From assembly GCA_002352605.1 (NCBI GenBank), contig DEIP01000101.1, forward strand, positions 1 to 12,174: a DNA stretch of 12,174 nucleotides, in the 5' to 3' direction. Below the pieces are notes generated by a model. The model ran no database searches and was not told the origin of the DNA. It saw only the letters and a program-made list of their open reading frames with translations. This document shows positions 1 to 7,476 of the stretch, in pieces. Both the position numbers and the translations under genes were made by a program. Source of the DNA: Desulfobacteraceae bacterium UBA2771 (lineage in GTDB: Bacteria; Desulfobacterota; Desulfobacteria; Desulfobacterales; Desulfosarcinaceae). Position 1 is the first letter of the stretch, and the number at the start of each line of letters is the position of its first letter.

Positions 1-322
1 AACATTCGATACCCTCAAGGTGAATATAAAACTGCATCATAAACTATCCAAAGGACTTTGCGCACCCTAAGGGCTCGCGCAAAAATAACTTCACATTTTC
101 GCATCTCAGCTTCAGCCCATCTTTGGCTGATACCTCACTCTAAAAAGCCTCGAAATAGCTTGCTATTCCTGTGGTTTTTCTCTCTCGGATCAGCCAAACC
201 TGGACCAAATCTGAGCGCCAATTCTGCGAAGTTATTTTTTCGCGAACCCTTAGGATGGCGATCGGTTCCTTCAGGAAAACGGCGGCCGGGATAAAGGTAA
301 TAATGGGATTGATACGAAACCG
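1..322. other. Non-coding stretch downstream of the DUF6178-like gene
   Basis: I see no credible gene here. Apart from the repeat at 66-254, bases 1-65 are AT-rich and featureless. Bases 255-322 contain only a weak hairpin, GGTTCCT/AGGAAAAC near 264-280, with no T-tract on either strand. Transcripts of the leftward gene ending at 323 would run into the palindromic repeat, whose long hairpin may be where they stop or are trimmed. That is inference. Confidence 0.6.
66..254 (+). repeat. 189-bp near-palindromic dispersed repeat, copy 1 (MITE-like)
   Basis: The left end reads CCTAAGGGCTCGCG then AAAAATAACTTC. The right end, reverse complemented, reads CCTAAGGGTTCGCG then AAAAATAACTTC with an A for C change between the two blocks. 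Over the outer 44 positions the arms match at 34 by eye. The symmetry continues inward: TTTGGCTGAT at 122-131 pairs with ATCAGCCAAA at 189-198, and the centre is AATAGCTTGCTATT at 154-167. The whole unit can therefore fold into one long imperfect hairpin. A second copy, about 95% identical and in inverted orientation, starts at 12024, so this is a mobile or dispersed repeat and not a chance palindrome. No target-site duplication is evident. The edges are set where similarity between the three visible ends stops, just outside CCTAAGG. Small open frames across it are by-products of the repeat. It encodes no transposase, so any mobility would be in trans. Confidence 0.85.
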
Positions 323-2071
323 TCATGGCTTGAGCAGAAAAAGGTGAATATATCGTGGATCAAGGTTGCCGGCTTGAACAGGCGCCAATTCCCGTTCAAT
401 TTGATCGAAAAGCGCTTGAAATACCGTGCCCAGAAGGTCGGACAGGTCAACGGGAGAAAGGCCCGACATATCCGCGACCCACCCGAGAAACTCACCCCGC
501 TTCCCATCGTCGATGATGCGACGGCCTTTCGAATTCGTCCAGAGTGCCGTGTAAAATTCCCGGAAAGCGGAAAGAGAAACGGCAATGCTTGACGTGTCCG
601 CATCAATCGGTGCCGCCTTCAGTGACGCCCTAGTCCATAAAGTAAGCAGAAGATTCTTGTATGTCAGGAACCGGAAACCCGCAATCGCTGCCATGGGAAG
701 ATCCATCGCCTTGAGCAGCTGATCCAGTGCCATTACCCGACCCAAGCCCCGGCCGGTCGCTTCGATCTCTTCCTGCGTCTGAAAATCTCGGTAGCTGGAA
801 CCGGTATTTGACGGGTCGTAAAACTTCGGTTTGTCAATCAACAGCCCCCCCAACAACCCCAACCAGGCCTCTTCCCAGAAAGTGAGATCCACCTGCTGCG
901 CCCGACACCAGCTCGTTTTACGCCAACGGGAGGCCTGCCATTTGAGCTGCAAGGCCTTGGCGAAGCCGATTCTGAAGATATCTTCCAGCAAGTAGCGTTT
1001 CAGGAGTGCGGATGCATTTGTTTCCCGGCCGCCGGCGATCTTTTCCGTCATTCGTTCAAGTCCGATGCTCAGGTAGCCACTGACCTTGGATATCACCGGT
1101 TTCAGTTGATTGCGGCCCCGGACAACCACCAGGTCGGCGGATATGACCTGGTTGCAGAGACTGGCCAGTTCCACCTGAAGCTGCTGGACGACATAGGCCT
1201 CACGGACCCCTTTTAGTGCGCGCACGAGGAGGTTGTCTCCGTCGAGGAAGGTGGTGGTAAACTGGGGCACCGGCAACAATGAGCCATCGGGTGACGGCGG
1301 ACGGAGGGTCTTTTCCCTCCCGGCTTTGATGTCTTCCGGCCGCAACGGCTGATAGACGCCGACCGCCTCGTGAAAGGGCAGAAAGCCCTTCTCGGCCAGA
1401 CGGACATTGCGCAATCGGAACAGCTCCTCCTCGGTTTCACCGGGAACCACGCTCACAGCCTCCAGCAGCAGGCCCTGGTAACCGGGATGATCATGAATGG
1501 ACAAGCGGCGAAGCAACTGGCCCAGCGTCTCATTTCGCCGGGTTTTGCTCGTTTCCTCCTCCGGGGTGGCCACGGGATAATCCACAAAGCGCACATAAAA
1601 AGTGTCGTCATCCGTAAAAAAACCGTCACCAAAATCCGATGGGTCTTGCTCCGACTCCCTGACCCGCAGTTCGATATTTCTGAATAAGAAAACTTCCAAA
1701 AACTCCAGCTTTTCATCGAAACACCATTTGACGAGCCGATCCGGATCCGCTTCAAGCAGTATCTGCAACCAGGTGCTGGCCTGCGGATAGTCCATCTGAT
1801 CTCTCCTCCAGGTTTCCACGTCCAGCAGATATTCCCACTGGCGGTTGGAAGCCAGGGCAATCAGCGGAAGAGCATCAGACAGTCCGATGTCATGGATGAG
1901 AAAATGGAGATCTTCTTCGGGAAAGGCGTGAACCAACGCTGCCGGCTGCGGATGGTCGAGGATCGCAGCCATCACTTGTTCAGTCGGCCCTAAAAGGACT
2001 TGCCGGCGCGTTTCCGCCAGCTGTCGGATCCGATCTGAATGGGTGATGGAAGGTGTTTGGGCTATCGTCAC
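323..2071 (-). CDS. Conserved uncharacterised protein, DUF6178-like (582 aa)
   Basis: Function unknown. From memory the sequence resembles the DUF6178 family found mainly in Desulfobacterota, but this was not searched. It looks cytoplasmic and has no signal peptide or transmembrane segment. Residues 20-135 are short amphipathic helices with an E-E-D-L-x-x-L-I pattern (52-59) and repeated leucines, reminiscent of the helical N-domain repeats of MgtE or FliG. That likeness is only a structural impression. Residues 142-156 are very acidic (QDPSDFGDGFFTDDD), followed by a mixed region with no recognisable catalytic motif. The start is GTG, supported by TAAGGAA at 2081-2087 nine bases upstream. 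It follows ampG by 77 bp in an AT-rich gap that could hold a weak promoter. The reading frame is intact and long, with codon use like its neighbours, so the gene is real. Confidence 0.85.
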   Translation of the reverse strand: MTIAQTPSITHSDRIRQLAETRRQVLLGPTEQVMAAILDHPQPAALVHAFPEEDLHFLIHDIGLSDALPLIALASNRQWEYLLDVETWRRDQMDYPQASTWLQILLEADPDRLVKWCFDEKLEFLEVFLFRNIELRVRESEQDPSDFGDGFFTDDDTFYVRFVDYPVATPEEETSKTRRNETLGQLLRRLSIHDHPGYQGLLLEAVSVVPGETEEELFRLRNVRLAEKGFLPFHEAVGVYQPLRPEDIKAGREKTLRPPSPDGSLLPVPQFTTTFLDGDNLLVRALKGVREAYVVQQLQVELASLCNQVISADLVVVRGRNQLKPVISKVSGYLSIGLERMTEKIAGGRETNASALLKRYLLEDIFRIGFAKALQLKWQASRWRKTSWCRAQQVDLTFWEEAWLGLLGGLLIDKPKFYDPSNTGSSYRDFQTQEEIEATGRGLGRVMALDQLLKAMDLPMAAIAGFRFLTYKNLLLTLWTRASLKAAPIDADTSSIAVSLSAFREFYTALWTNSKGRRIIDDGKRGEFLGWVADMSGLSPVDLSDLLGTVFQALFDQIERELAPVQAGNLDPRYIHLFLLKP

Positions 2072-2148
2072 GGGTGGTCGTTCCTTATGGTAAAAATGTT
2101 GGTCTAAATTAATCAGAAAATTTTAAAAAACAAGGATTTCGATACGAA

Positions 2149-3378
2149 TCAGTCTCGGCGTTGGCCGCCTATCCGCAGGAGCAGAAGCAGACCGGGAATG
2201 GCGATCAGGGTGCAGAAGATGAAAAAGCCTTCCCATCCCATGTGGGTGGCCAGATAGCCGGTGGGGGCCGATGCCAACACCCGGGGGATGCCCATGAGGC
2301 TGGTCAGCAGGGCATATTGGGTAGCCGTGAACCGCTTGTCCGTGATGCTGGCCATATACCCTGCATAGGCCGAGGTACCCATTCCGGCGCTCAGGTTTTC
2401 GAAGGCGATAACCGCCGATAGCGCCGTCAAGTCCGGACCGATGGTCGCCAGCAGGAAAAAACCCGCGGTGGAGAGTGCCTGCAGGATGCCGAAAATCCAG
2501 AGGCTGCGAAGGATACCCAGTCGGATCATGGCGATGCCGCCGACGATGGCACCACCGACGGTGGCCCAGAATCCGAACAGCTTGACCACGGTACCGATCT
2601 GGGTTTTTGAGAAACCAATATCCAGGTAAAATGGTATGGTCATGGCGGCAGCCATCGTATCGCCTATTTTGTACATCAGGATAAACACCAGTATCCACAG
2701 GGCATCCGTTCGGCTGAAATACTCCTTCAGCGGATCCACCACGGCAGCCTTGAGCGATACGGGAAAAGATTCCACGTGGGGTTCCGGCGTCAGCACGGTG
2801 GTGATCACCCCGGGCAGCAGACACAGGGCCATGATCAGGTAAACCCCGGAAAAGGGCAGATGGTCGGCCAGGATCAGTCCACCACCGGAGGACAGGAGCA
2901 TGCCGACGCGATAGCCGTTGATGTACAGTGAGGATCCCAGACCCAGTTCCCGGTCGGGCAGGTCCTCCCGCCGGTAGGCATCCACCACGATGTCCTGGGA
3001 AGCGCTGAAAAAGGCCACGGCCAGAGCGGCCAAGGTCATCATCTCGGGATGGGCAGCCGGATTGCTGAACCCCAGCCAAACCAGTGACGCCATCAGGGCC
3101 AACTGAGCAACCAGCAACCATCCCCGCCGCCGCCCTAAAAATGGCAGTGCGTAGCGGTCGAAGAGCGGTGACCAGAAAAATTTCAGGGTGTAGGGCAATC
3201 CCACCAGGGACATGAGCCCGATGGTGGTCAGATCCACCCCCGACTCCTTCATCCATGCCTGGAGCACGGACAGGGTGAGCAGCAACGGCAGACCGCAGGA
3301 AAAACCCATCACCAGGGCCACCAACATTCGGCGGTTGATCACTATTGATGCGATTGACTGATGGCTAATGGGATTCAT
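2149..3378 (-). CDS. ampG: AmpG-type muropeptide permease (MFS)
   Basis: Inner-membrane major-facilitator permease. The family imports anhydromuropeptides released during peptidoglycan turnover into the cytoplasm for cell-wall recycling. Residues 22-400 align well by eye with E. coli AmpG: GLPLLLTLSVLQAWMKESG near 29-47, the F-x-W-S-P-L-x-D-R-Y stretch at 68-76, GRRRGW at 82-87, SASQDIVVDAYR at 125-136, and FENLSAGMGTSAY in the C-terminal half. About twelve hydrophobic segments are visible. At 409 residues it is shorter than E. coli AmpG, consistent with lacking the extra C-terminal helices. An in-frame ATG at 3450 exists, but its first 24 codons lie across the terminator hairpin at 3412-3438 and read as non-family sequence (MNPWERQKKF). 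I therefore chose the ATG at 3378, although it has no clear Shine-Dalgarno. No ampC, ampR or other recycling gene is adjacent. Confidence 0.92.
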   Translation of the reverse strand: MNPISHQSIASIVINRRMLVALVMGFSCGLPLLLTLSVLQAWMKESGVDLTTIGLMSLVGLPYTLKFFWSPLFDRYALPFLGRRRGWLLVAQLALMASLVWLGFSNPAAHPEMMTLAALAVAFFSASQDIVVDAYRREDLPDRELGLGSSLYINGYRVGMLLSSGGGLILADHLPFSGVYLIMALCLLPGVITTVLTPEPHVESFPVSLKAAVVDPLKEYFSRTDALWILVFILMYKIGDTMAAAMTIPFYLDIGFSKTQIGTVVKLFGFWATVGGAIVGGIAMIRLGILRSLWIFGILQALSTAGFFLLATIGPDLTALSAVIAFENLSAGMGTSAYAGYMASITDKRFTATQYALLTSLMGIPRVLASAPTGYLATHMGWEGFFIFCTLIAIPGLLLLLRIGGQRRD

Positions 3379-3400
3379 GCGCGTTATTTTTGCCGAGGCC

Positions 3401-3438
3401 CTGAGAAGAAAGAGCGGCAGAAATTTTTTCTGCCGCTC
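3401..3438 (-). terminator. Intrinsic terminator of the pckG transcript
   Basis: A perfect 12-bp inverted repeat, GAGCGGCAGAAA (3412-3423) and TTTCTGCCGCTC (3427-3438), has a 3-base loop. On the minus strand it is followed by TTTCTTCTCAG, a T-rich tail. It lies 47 bp beyond the pckG stop codon, as expected for a Rho-independent terminator. The A/T base of the stem makes it partly bidirectional, but its orientation fits leftward transcription. It separates pckG from ampG. Confidence 0.85.
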
Positions 3439-3484
3439 CCACGGGTTCATTAAAGATGAGTGGCTTCGGTTACGCTATCAGTTG

Positions 3485-5446
3485 TCATCCTGCCAATAAT
3501 TGCTCCGGCGTCACGATGGTCCCAAATTTGGTCTTCAGGGCCATCATCCCGCTCCGCTGCTCTTTCAGCACGTCGAAGAGCCGTTGGGGAATGTTTTCTT
3601 CCTTGCCGTAGGCTGTGATCTGCAGGTCGATTCTGGTCAGGATGTTGTCTACATAGAGGGAAAATTGTTGATCGTAGAGCGTCTTGTTATAGGGTTTGTC
3701 AATCAGGGTCTCAAAGAGAGCCTTTAAATCGTCATAATGGGGAATGAAACCGATGGGTGTCTCGATGGCGTCCACGTCTCCGTGGACCCGTCGCTCCAGC
3801 CATCCCAGCCAGACCTTGACGTCCTTCTTCTCCCCCAGCAATTTCTTGCCGCCGCCGCCCCGGGCTTCATGGGTCAGAAAATAGTTTAACCCGGCCAGGA
3901 TCGGTCGCTTGCCGTCGGCGATGGCAGCACTGCCGAAAAAATCGAACTGAGCTTTCATGTAGTCGCCCAGCGCACCCGGAATGAAGGGCGCGTTGGCCCA
4001 CGGTGCCCGCTTCAAACCGGAGGCTCCCACTTCCGTGGCCGTGGCTGCCGAGACGATGCAGGCACCGATAACCACGCCGTGGTCTGAGTTTTTAGCCGCC
4101 CACACCGGCGGCATGGTATCGCTATCTCGACCGCTGTATGTGATCACCCGGGTTTCCACCCCTTCCGGCGCCTCAGCCTTTTCCGAGTAGTTGGCCAGGG
4201 CGGTTGAGGAGATGGTGCAACGGGCATTGGGGTGGGAGATGGGTATCTCCTTCCCGCCGGAATCCTTCAATCCCTTCTTCCAGGGCCCTTGAAAGTTGCG
4301 CCCCCGGGTGGCCTGGGTCTCACCATTGCCGGCCCAGTGGGGAACGCCGTTATCATCGATGAGCACGTTGGTCCAGATCACTTCGGAGCCGGAATTTCTC
4401 AGCCGGTCCATCAGCATCGGGTCGCCCTCCCCGTTTACATCCTCCACGATGCCGAAGATGCCGCATTCCGGGTTGATAGAGCGAACGCTGCCGCCGTCGT
4501 CGATCCACATCTGGGCCAGGTCGTCGCCCACAAAACGGTCGCCGGCCATGGCCGTGGTGGTTTTACCGCAGCCGGATGGTGCGGCGCCGGCTACCCAGGT
4601 CACCCGGCCGCCGGCACCGTCGATACCGGTGATGAACATGTGTTCAGCCAGTTCCTTGCCGTTGCTCTCGTAAACGGCCTTGTCCACGGAAAAGCGGTGG
4701 TTTCCCTTTTTCAGCAGCAGGGTGTTGCCCGCGTAGGTGCAGTTGAATGAGTAGGTGGTACGGTAACTCCGGTCCATAAATACCCGGGCGTTGGGCAAGT
4801 CTTGGGGCCGGTTGAGGCCCTCGCTGTGGATGTTGGTGTAAAAATGCCCCAGTCGGTTCACCTCTTTTTCGAAATCCGCAAAGGCGTTGCGGTAGAGGAT
4901 CTCGGCACTGTGGCAGACATACGCAGAGCTGGTGATCTCGATTGCGGGGTTGGAGGCTGCCGCACTCACGGGTCCTCGAATATACAGACCCACCACCATG
5001 GTGGCACCGCTCATGATGCCGGCCATTTGTTCCCGAACCTCAACCAGGGCATCATCCCTTAAGATCTTGTTGGCCAGCGTGCTGATCTTCTCATCGGGGT
5101 TGGCAATGTAAAATGTCCGGTCGATGATGCGGCCCTGCTCCTCTTTGAGATCGTAATGAATGGTATGCCCGTCCATGGCCAGAACCGCCTCTTCGCCCTT
5201 GTTCAGGGCGAGCTGGCGGATAAACTGCCGATCCGCTTCGGACCCGGTGTTGATGTAAACCCTGGCCGGATTGCACATGGCGATGGCGTTGGCGATTTTG
5301 ACCAGGATTTCCGGGAGGATCAGCGTCCGGATGCGGGACAGGTGCTCCCTGTTCAGCCGTTTCTCGAACAGGGCCTGAGCCTGTTCGACGTTTTGGATTG
5401 TCCCCAATGCTTTGACAATGTCGAGCCCCTCATTTTTTTTCAACAT
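3485..5446 (-). CDS. pckG: Phosphoenolpyruvate carboxykinase (GTP)
   Basis: Cytoplasmic enzyme converting oxaloacetate and GTP to PEP, CO2 and GDP (or the reverse), linking the TCA cycle to gluconeogenesis. With the ATG at 5446 it has 653 residues. The nucleotide P-loop is APSGCGKTT at 289-297. It includes Cys293 at the position of the hyper-reactive cysteine in the PSACGKT loop of classical GTP enzymes. GDDL at 307-310 gives metal-binding acidic residues, and INPECGIFG (324-332) matches the conserved INPE-x-G-x-FG signature of the GTP family. A downstream GRDSDTMPPVW stretch matches the GRRSDTVPLVY region. The long N-terminal part and other positions are divergent and recall archaeal-type GTP enzymes. 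An upstream in-frame start at 5479 is possible, but AAGGGG at 5455-5460, eight bases before the 5446 ATG, favours the shorter form. The start overlaps the 3' end of rdgB, suggesting translational coupling. Confidence 0.93.
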   Translation of the reverse strand: MLKKNEGLDIVKALGTIQNVEQAQALFEKRLNREHLSRIRTLILPEILVKIANAIAMCNPARVYINTGSEADRQFIRQLALNKGEEAVLAMDGHTIHYDLKEEQGRIIDRTFYIANPDEKISTLANKILRDDALVEVREQMAGIMSGATMVVGLYIRGPVSAAASNPAIEITSSAYVCHSAEILYRNAFADFEKEVNRLGHFYTNIHSEGLNRPQDLPNARVFMDRSYRTTYSFNCTYAGNTLLLKKGNHRFSVDKAVYESNGKELAEHMFITGIDGAGGRVTWVAGAAPSGCGKTTTAMAGDRFVGDDLAQMWIDDGGSVRSINPECGIFGIVEDVNGEGDPMLMDRLRNSGSEVIWTNVLIDDNGVPHWAGNGETQATRGRNFQGPWKKGLKDSGGKEIPISHPNARCTISSTALANYSEKAEAPEGVETRVITYSGRDSDTMPPVWAAKNSDHGVVIGACIVSAATATEVGASGLKRAPWANAPFIPGALGDYMKAQFDFFGSAAIADGKRPILAGLNYFLTHEARGGGGKKLLGEKKDVKVWLGWLERRVHGDVDAIETPIGFIPHYDDLKALFETLIDKPYNKTLYDQQFSLYVDNILTRIDLQITAYGKEENIPQRLFDVLKEQRSGMMALKTKFGTIVTPEQLLAG

Positions 5447-6107
5447 GCAATTCACCCCTTTCGTTTTGGCAGCCGACAATGTCCGGTTCCGGCATCTGCT
5501 GGTCGATCCATTTCATCACCTTGTCATACTCATCCCGAAATTCCTGCAGCGCCTGGCCCCGGTGGCTGACCCGGCTCTTTTCGACTATGGTCAACTGAGC
5601 AAAGGTTTTGTTCATCGGCGGATAGAAGAAAACCGGATCATAGCCAAACCCGTTGGTGCCGGAAGGGGCATGCGCGATGGTGCCTTCGCAGTGGCCCTCA
5701 TAGGTCAGGGCCGCTCCGGCGGGCACCGCGATGGAGATCACACATTCAAAGACCGCCGAGCGGTTGGGTTGATCTTCAAGTTCAGCCAGCAGCTTGCCGC
5801 AGCGCTGGGCATCGGTGGCATCAGGGCCTGCATAACGGGCACTATGGACGCCCGGTGCCCCGTTCAACGCCGCTACCACCAGCCCCGAGTCGTCGGAAAG
5901 CACCGGATATCCAAGGACTCTGGCCGTAAAACTGGCCTTCTTGTAAGCGTTTTCATCGAAGGTCTCCCCGTCTTCCACGACTTCCGGGATGGGTCCGAAA
6001 TCATCCAGATCCTTGATGGCGACGGGAAAGGCCTTTAGCAGGTCCCGGATCTCGGCAGTTTTGCCCTTGTTGCGGCTGGCAATGACAAGTACCCTGTTTT
6101 TTATCAT
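5430..6107 (-). CDS. rdgB: XTP/dITP diphosphatase, RdgB/HAM1 family
   Basis: Cytoplasmic house-cleaning pyrophosphatase that hydrolyses dITP, ITP and XTP to monophosphates, keeping deaminated purines out of DNA and RNA. The family motifs are all present: SRNKGK at 11-16 (the S/T-x-N-x-x-K phosphate loop), FDENAYKKA at 50-58, SDDSGL at 71-76 with the metal and catalytic aspartates, GAPGVHSARYAG at 83-94, GFGYDP at 153-158 and SHRGQA at 181-186. It has 225 residues where about 200 is usual. The extra length is a C-terminal tail after residue 203, whose codons also carry the pckG ribosome binding site and start. The ATG at 6107 is preceded by AAGAGG at a rather short spacing of four bases. The gap to the upstream HD gene is 73 bp. 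Confidence 0.95.
   Translation of the reverse strand: MIKNRVLVIASRNKGKTAEIRDLLKAFPVAIKDLDDFGPIPEVVEDGETFDENAYKKASFTARVLGYPVLSDDSGLVVAALNGAPGVHSARYAGPDATDAQRCGKLLAELEDQPNRSAVFECVISIAVPAGAALTYEGHCEGTIAHAPSGTNGFGYDPVFFYPPMNKTFAQLTIVEKSRVSHRGQALQEFRDEYDKVMKWIDQQMPEPDIVGCQNERGELHVEKK
5455..5460 (-). promoter_or_regulatory. Ribosome binding site deciding the pckG start
   Basis: On the minus strand AAGGGG stands eight bases before the ATG at 5444-5446. It lies inside the last codons of rdgB, so ribosomes finishing rdgB would be close to the pckG start. The alternative start at 5479 lies upstream of this site, with no comparable motif before it. Confidence 0.65.
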
Positions 6108-6180
6108 AATTCCTCTTGCTTGGAGGGAGAAAACCCGAATTCAGTAACACAAAACCGGCCAAACATCCAGCAATAATCGG

Positions 6181-6942
6181 CTAACCGAAACGGTCTGAAT
6201 AATTGGTCAAGATTACCTGATACAGCGCTTCGCCGATGGCAATACCCATGTCAATGAACTGGGGGCCGTAGCGTCGGCCGGTTCGGGAGCGGAAGGTACT
6301 TTGGATTTTTTTTAGCAGGGCCATACCTTTGGGATAGCGATCCATAAAGACGTCCAGGGGTGGGTTCATAAAACCGACCATGTCCCAGACCGTATGGGTG
6401 AAGTTGTCCGGTCCCCAGCGGAACTTGTCTGCATCGTAAAGGCAGTCGGAAATCACACGGGCCTGGTTAACCGACGGCCGTTCCGGACGGATAAAGGCTT
6501 CGTGGTTGCGAATCGCCGTGCTGACGTGGATGATCTCCGCCGGAACCAACGGATAGGTTTTCAGGATATCGCGTGCCGCTTCGGCCCCTTTTTCGGCGTG
6601 GGATTTCTCCTTCCGGCAGATATCATGAAGCAGGCCGGCACATTGGGCCATCAACAGGTTTCGCCGGACACGGTATTCGGCCTGGCCGGCCAGCCGGCAT
6701 TCGATAATGACCAGGGTACCGGCATCGATGGCCACCTTTTCCACATGACCCATACCATGGCCGAAATCGTCGTCCAGCCGGCCGATCATCTCTTTGCGAA
6801 GCCGGCCGATGGCGGTGTCGGACTGATAAAAATGCTGCGATTCGCTGACCTCGGATGGGTAGGCGATGTAAAAATCAGGCCGCGGGTAACGGGCTGCAAT
6901 TTTTCGGGCAATCTCTCGTATTTCTAAATAAACGGCATCCAT
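6181..6942 (-). CDS. HD-domain metal-dependent phosphohydrolase
   Basis: A soluble protein of 253 residues with an HD domain at about 58-175. The metal-ligand pattern is visible: His66 in HVEKV, the His106-Asp107 doublet in LLHDIC, His115 in KSHAEKG, His147 in RNHE and Asp170 or Asp172 in LYDADKF. HD proteins of this kind hydrolyse phosphate esters of nucleotides or related molecules. The substrate cannot be read from sequence, and nothing here points specifically to ppGpp or cyclic-di-GMP (no HD-GYP signature). The C-terminal 60 residues (after 190) look like an accessory helical part. It follows the small secreted-protein gene by 21 bp and precedes rdgB by 73 bp, so it is probably co-transcribed with a nucleotide pyrophosphatase. 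A nucleotidase role is a reasonable guess. The ATG at 6942 has no strong Shine-Dalgarno. Confidence 0.85.
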   Translation of the reverse strand: MDAVYLEIREIARKIAARYPRPDFYIAYPSEVSESQHFYQSDTAIGRLRKEMIGRLDDDFGHGMGHVEKVAIDAGTLVIIECRLAGQAEYRVRRNLLMAQCAGLLHDICRKEKSHAEKGAEAARDILKTYPLVPAEIIHVSTAIRNHEAFIRPERPSVNQARVISDCLYDADKFRWGPDNFTHTVWDMVGFMNPPLDVFMDRYPKGMALLKKIQSTFRSRTGRRYGPQFIDMGIAIGEALYQVILTNYSDRFG

Positions 6943-6963
6943 CGGCAGTGGGAAACCGGATCG

Positions 6964-7461
6964 CTAAACATCTAGGGACAGGCCGTAGGGGGTGCCGCAG
7001 ACCTTCCACTTGCCGTCCTCTTTGACCAGTTCCAGCATCCCCTCAAACGCATGGACCCGGCCCAGACCAAATAGCTTGGCCACATAGGCAAACACTGGAT
7101 GGATGCAGGTTCGGTGCATGCCCTTCACGTGTATCGTGGCAGATTCGGCGTCCTGGGCCAGGGTTTCGGTTTCAACATGGTAGATGGCCTGCTGCATCAT
7201 CCCCTTGCCGAACCCACGCGCCTCGGCCCCATCGGTCACCGCCCGGAGGTAGGCCGCCACGGCAGATTCGTCCTCATCACCGGCCAATTCGCCGCACATA
7301 TATTTTCCCATATCGGTGTTCAGGAGAAAATAAGCCTTGGAAAAGTCGATGGCCGTTCCCGTGGCCGTTTGTTTGCAGTCTGCAAAGACAAAAGCCACCT
7401 GAAGACACACCGCCAAAATCACCACCAGTATCCATGCTGAATTGTTTCCCCGGTTTGCCAT
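6964..7461 (-). CDS. Small secreted protein of unknown function, four mature cysteines
   Basis: Not recognised. The 165-residue product begins MANRGNNSAW and then has a hydrophobic core (ILVVILAVCLQVAFVF), with a good signal-peptidase I site after Ala27 (VFA-DCK). It should be exported to the periplasm. There is no proper lipobox: Cys29 is preceded by Asp, and Cys19 lies inside the core. The mature part has Cys29, an MCGEL cysteine, a TCIHP cysteine and a VCGTPYG cysteine near the end, enough for two disulfides. The C-terminal third (FEGMLELVKEDGKWKVCG) has the strand pattern and 'DGKWKV' feature often seen in NTF2-like or DUF4878-type folds. This is a weak analogy. The start is fixed by AAGGAGG at 7470-7476. 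A GTG at 7470 overlaps that motif and is rejected. It is the first gene of the leftward cluster. Confidence 0.75.
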   Translation of the reverse strand: MANRGNNSAWILVVILAVCLQVAFVFADCKQTATGTAIDFSKAYFLLNTDMGKYMCGELAGDEDESAVAAYLRAVTDGAEARGFGKGMMQQAIYHVETETLAQDAESATIHVKGMHRTCIHPVFAYVAKLFGLGRVHAFEGMLELVKEDGKWKVCGTPYGLSLDV

Positions 7462-7469
7462 GCGTAACA

Positions 7470-7476
7470 CCTCCTT
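7470..7476 (-). promoter_or_regulatory. Strong Shine-Dalgarno of the secreted-protein gene
   Basis: AAGGAGG on the minus strand, eight bases before the ATG at 7459-7461, is a near-perfect anti-16S match. It settles the start at 7461 and excludes the upstream in-frame GTG. Confidence 0.8.

Noticed and set aside
58..294. A 78-codon open frame across the left repeat, considered as a small gene.
   Set aside because: It lies almost wholly inside the palindromic repeat, the matching frame in copy 2 is not conserved as protein, and there is no ribosome binding site.
2137..2151. A TTCG-ATA-CGAA mini-hairpin at the ampG stop followed by a T-rich run on the minus strand, a possible ampG terminator.
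   Set aside because: The stem is only 4 bp and the T-run begins seven bases later, which is too weak to call.
3380..3405. A segment (GTTATTTTTGCCGAGGCCCTGAG) loosely like the right end of the palindromic repeat, possibly a decayed third copy.
   Set aside because: Only the GTTATTTTT core matches well. The rest needs gaps and mismatches, and none of the inner repeat sequence follows. Chance similarity is more likely.
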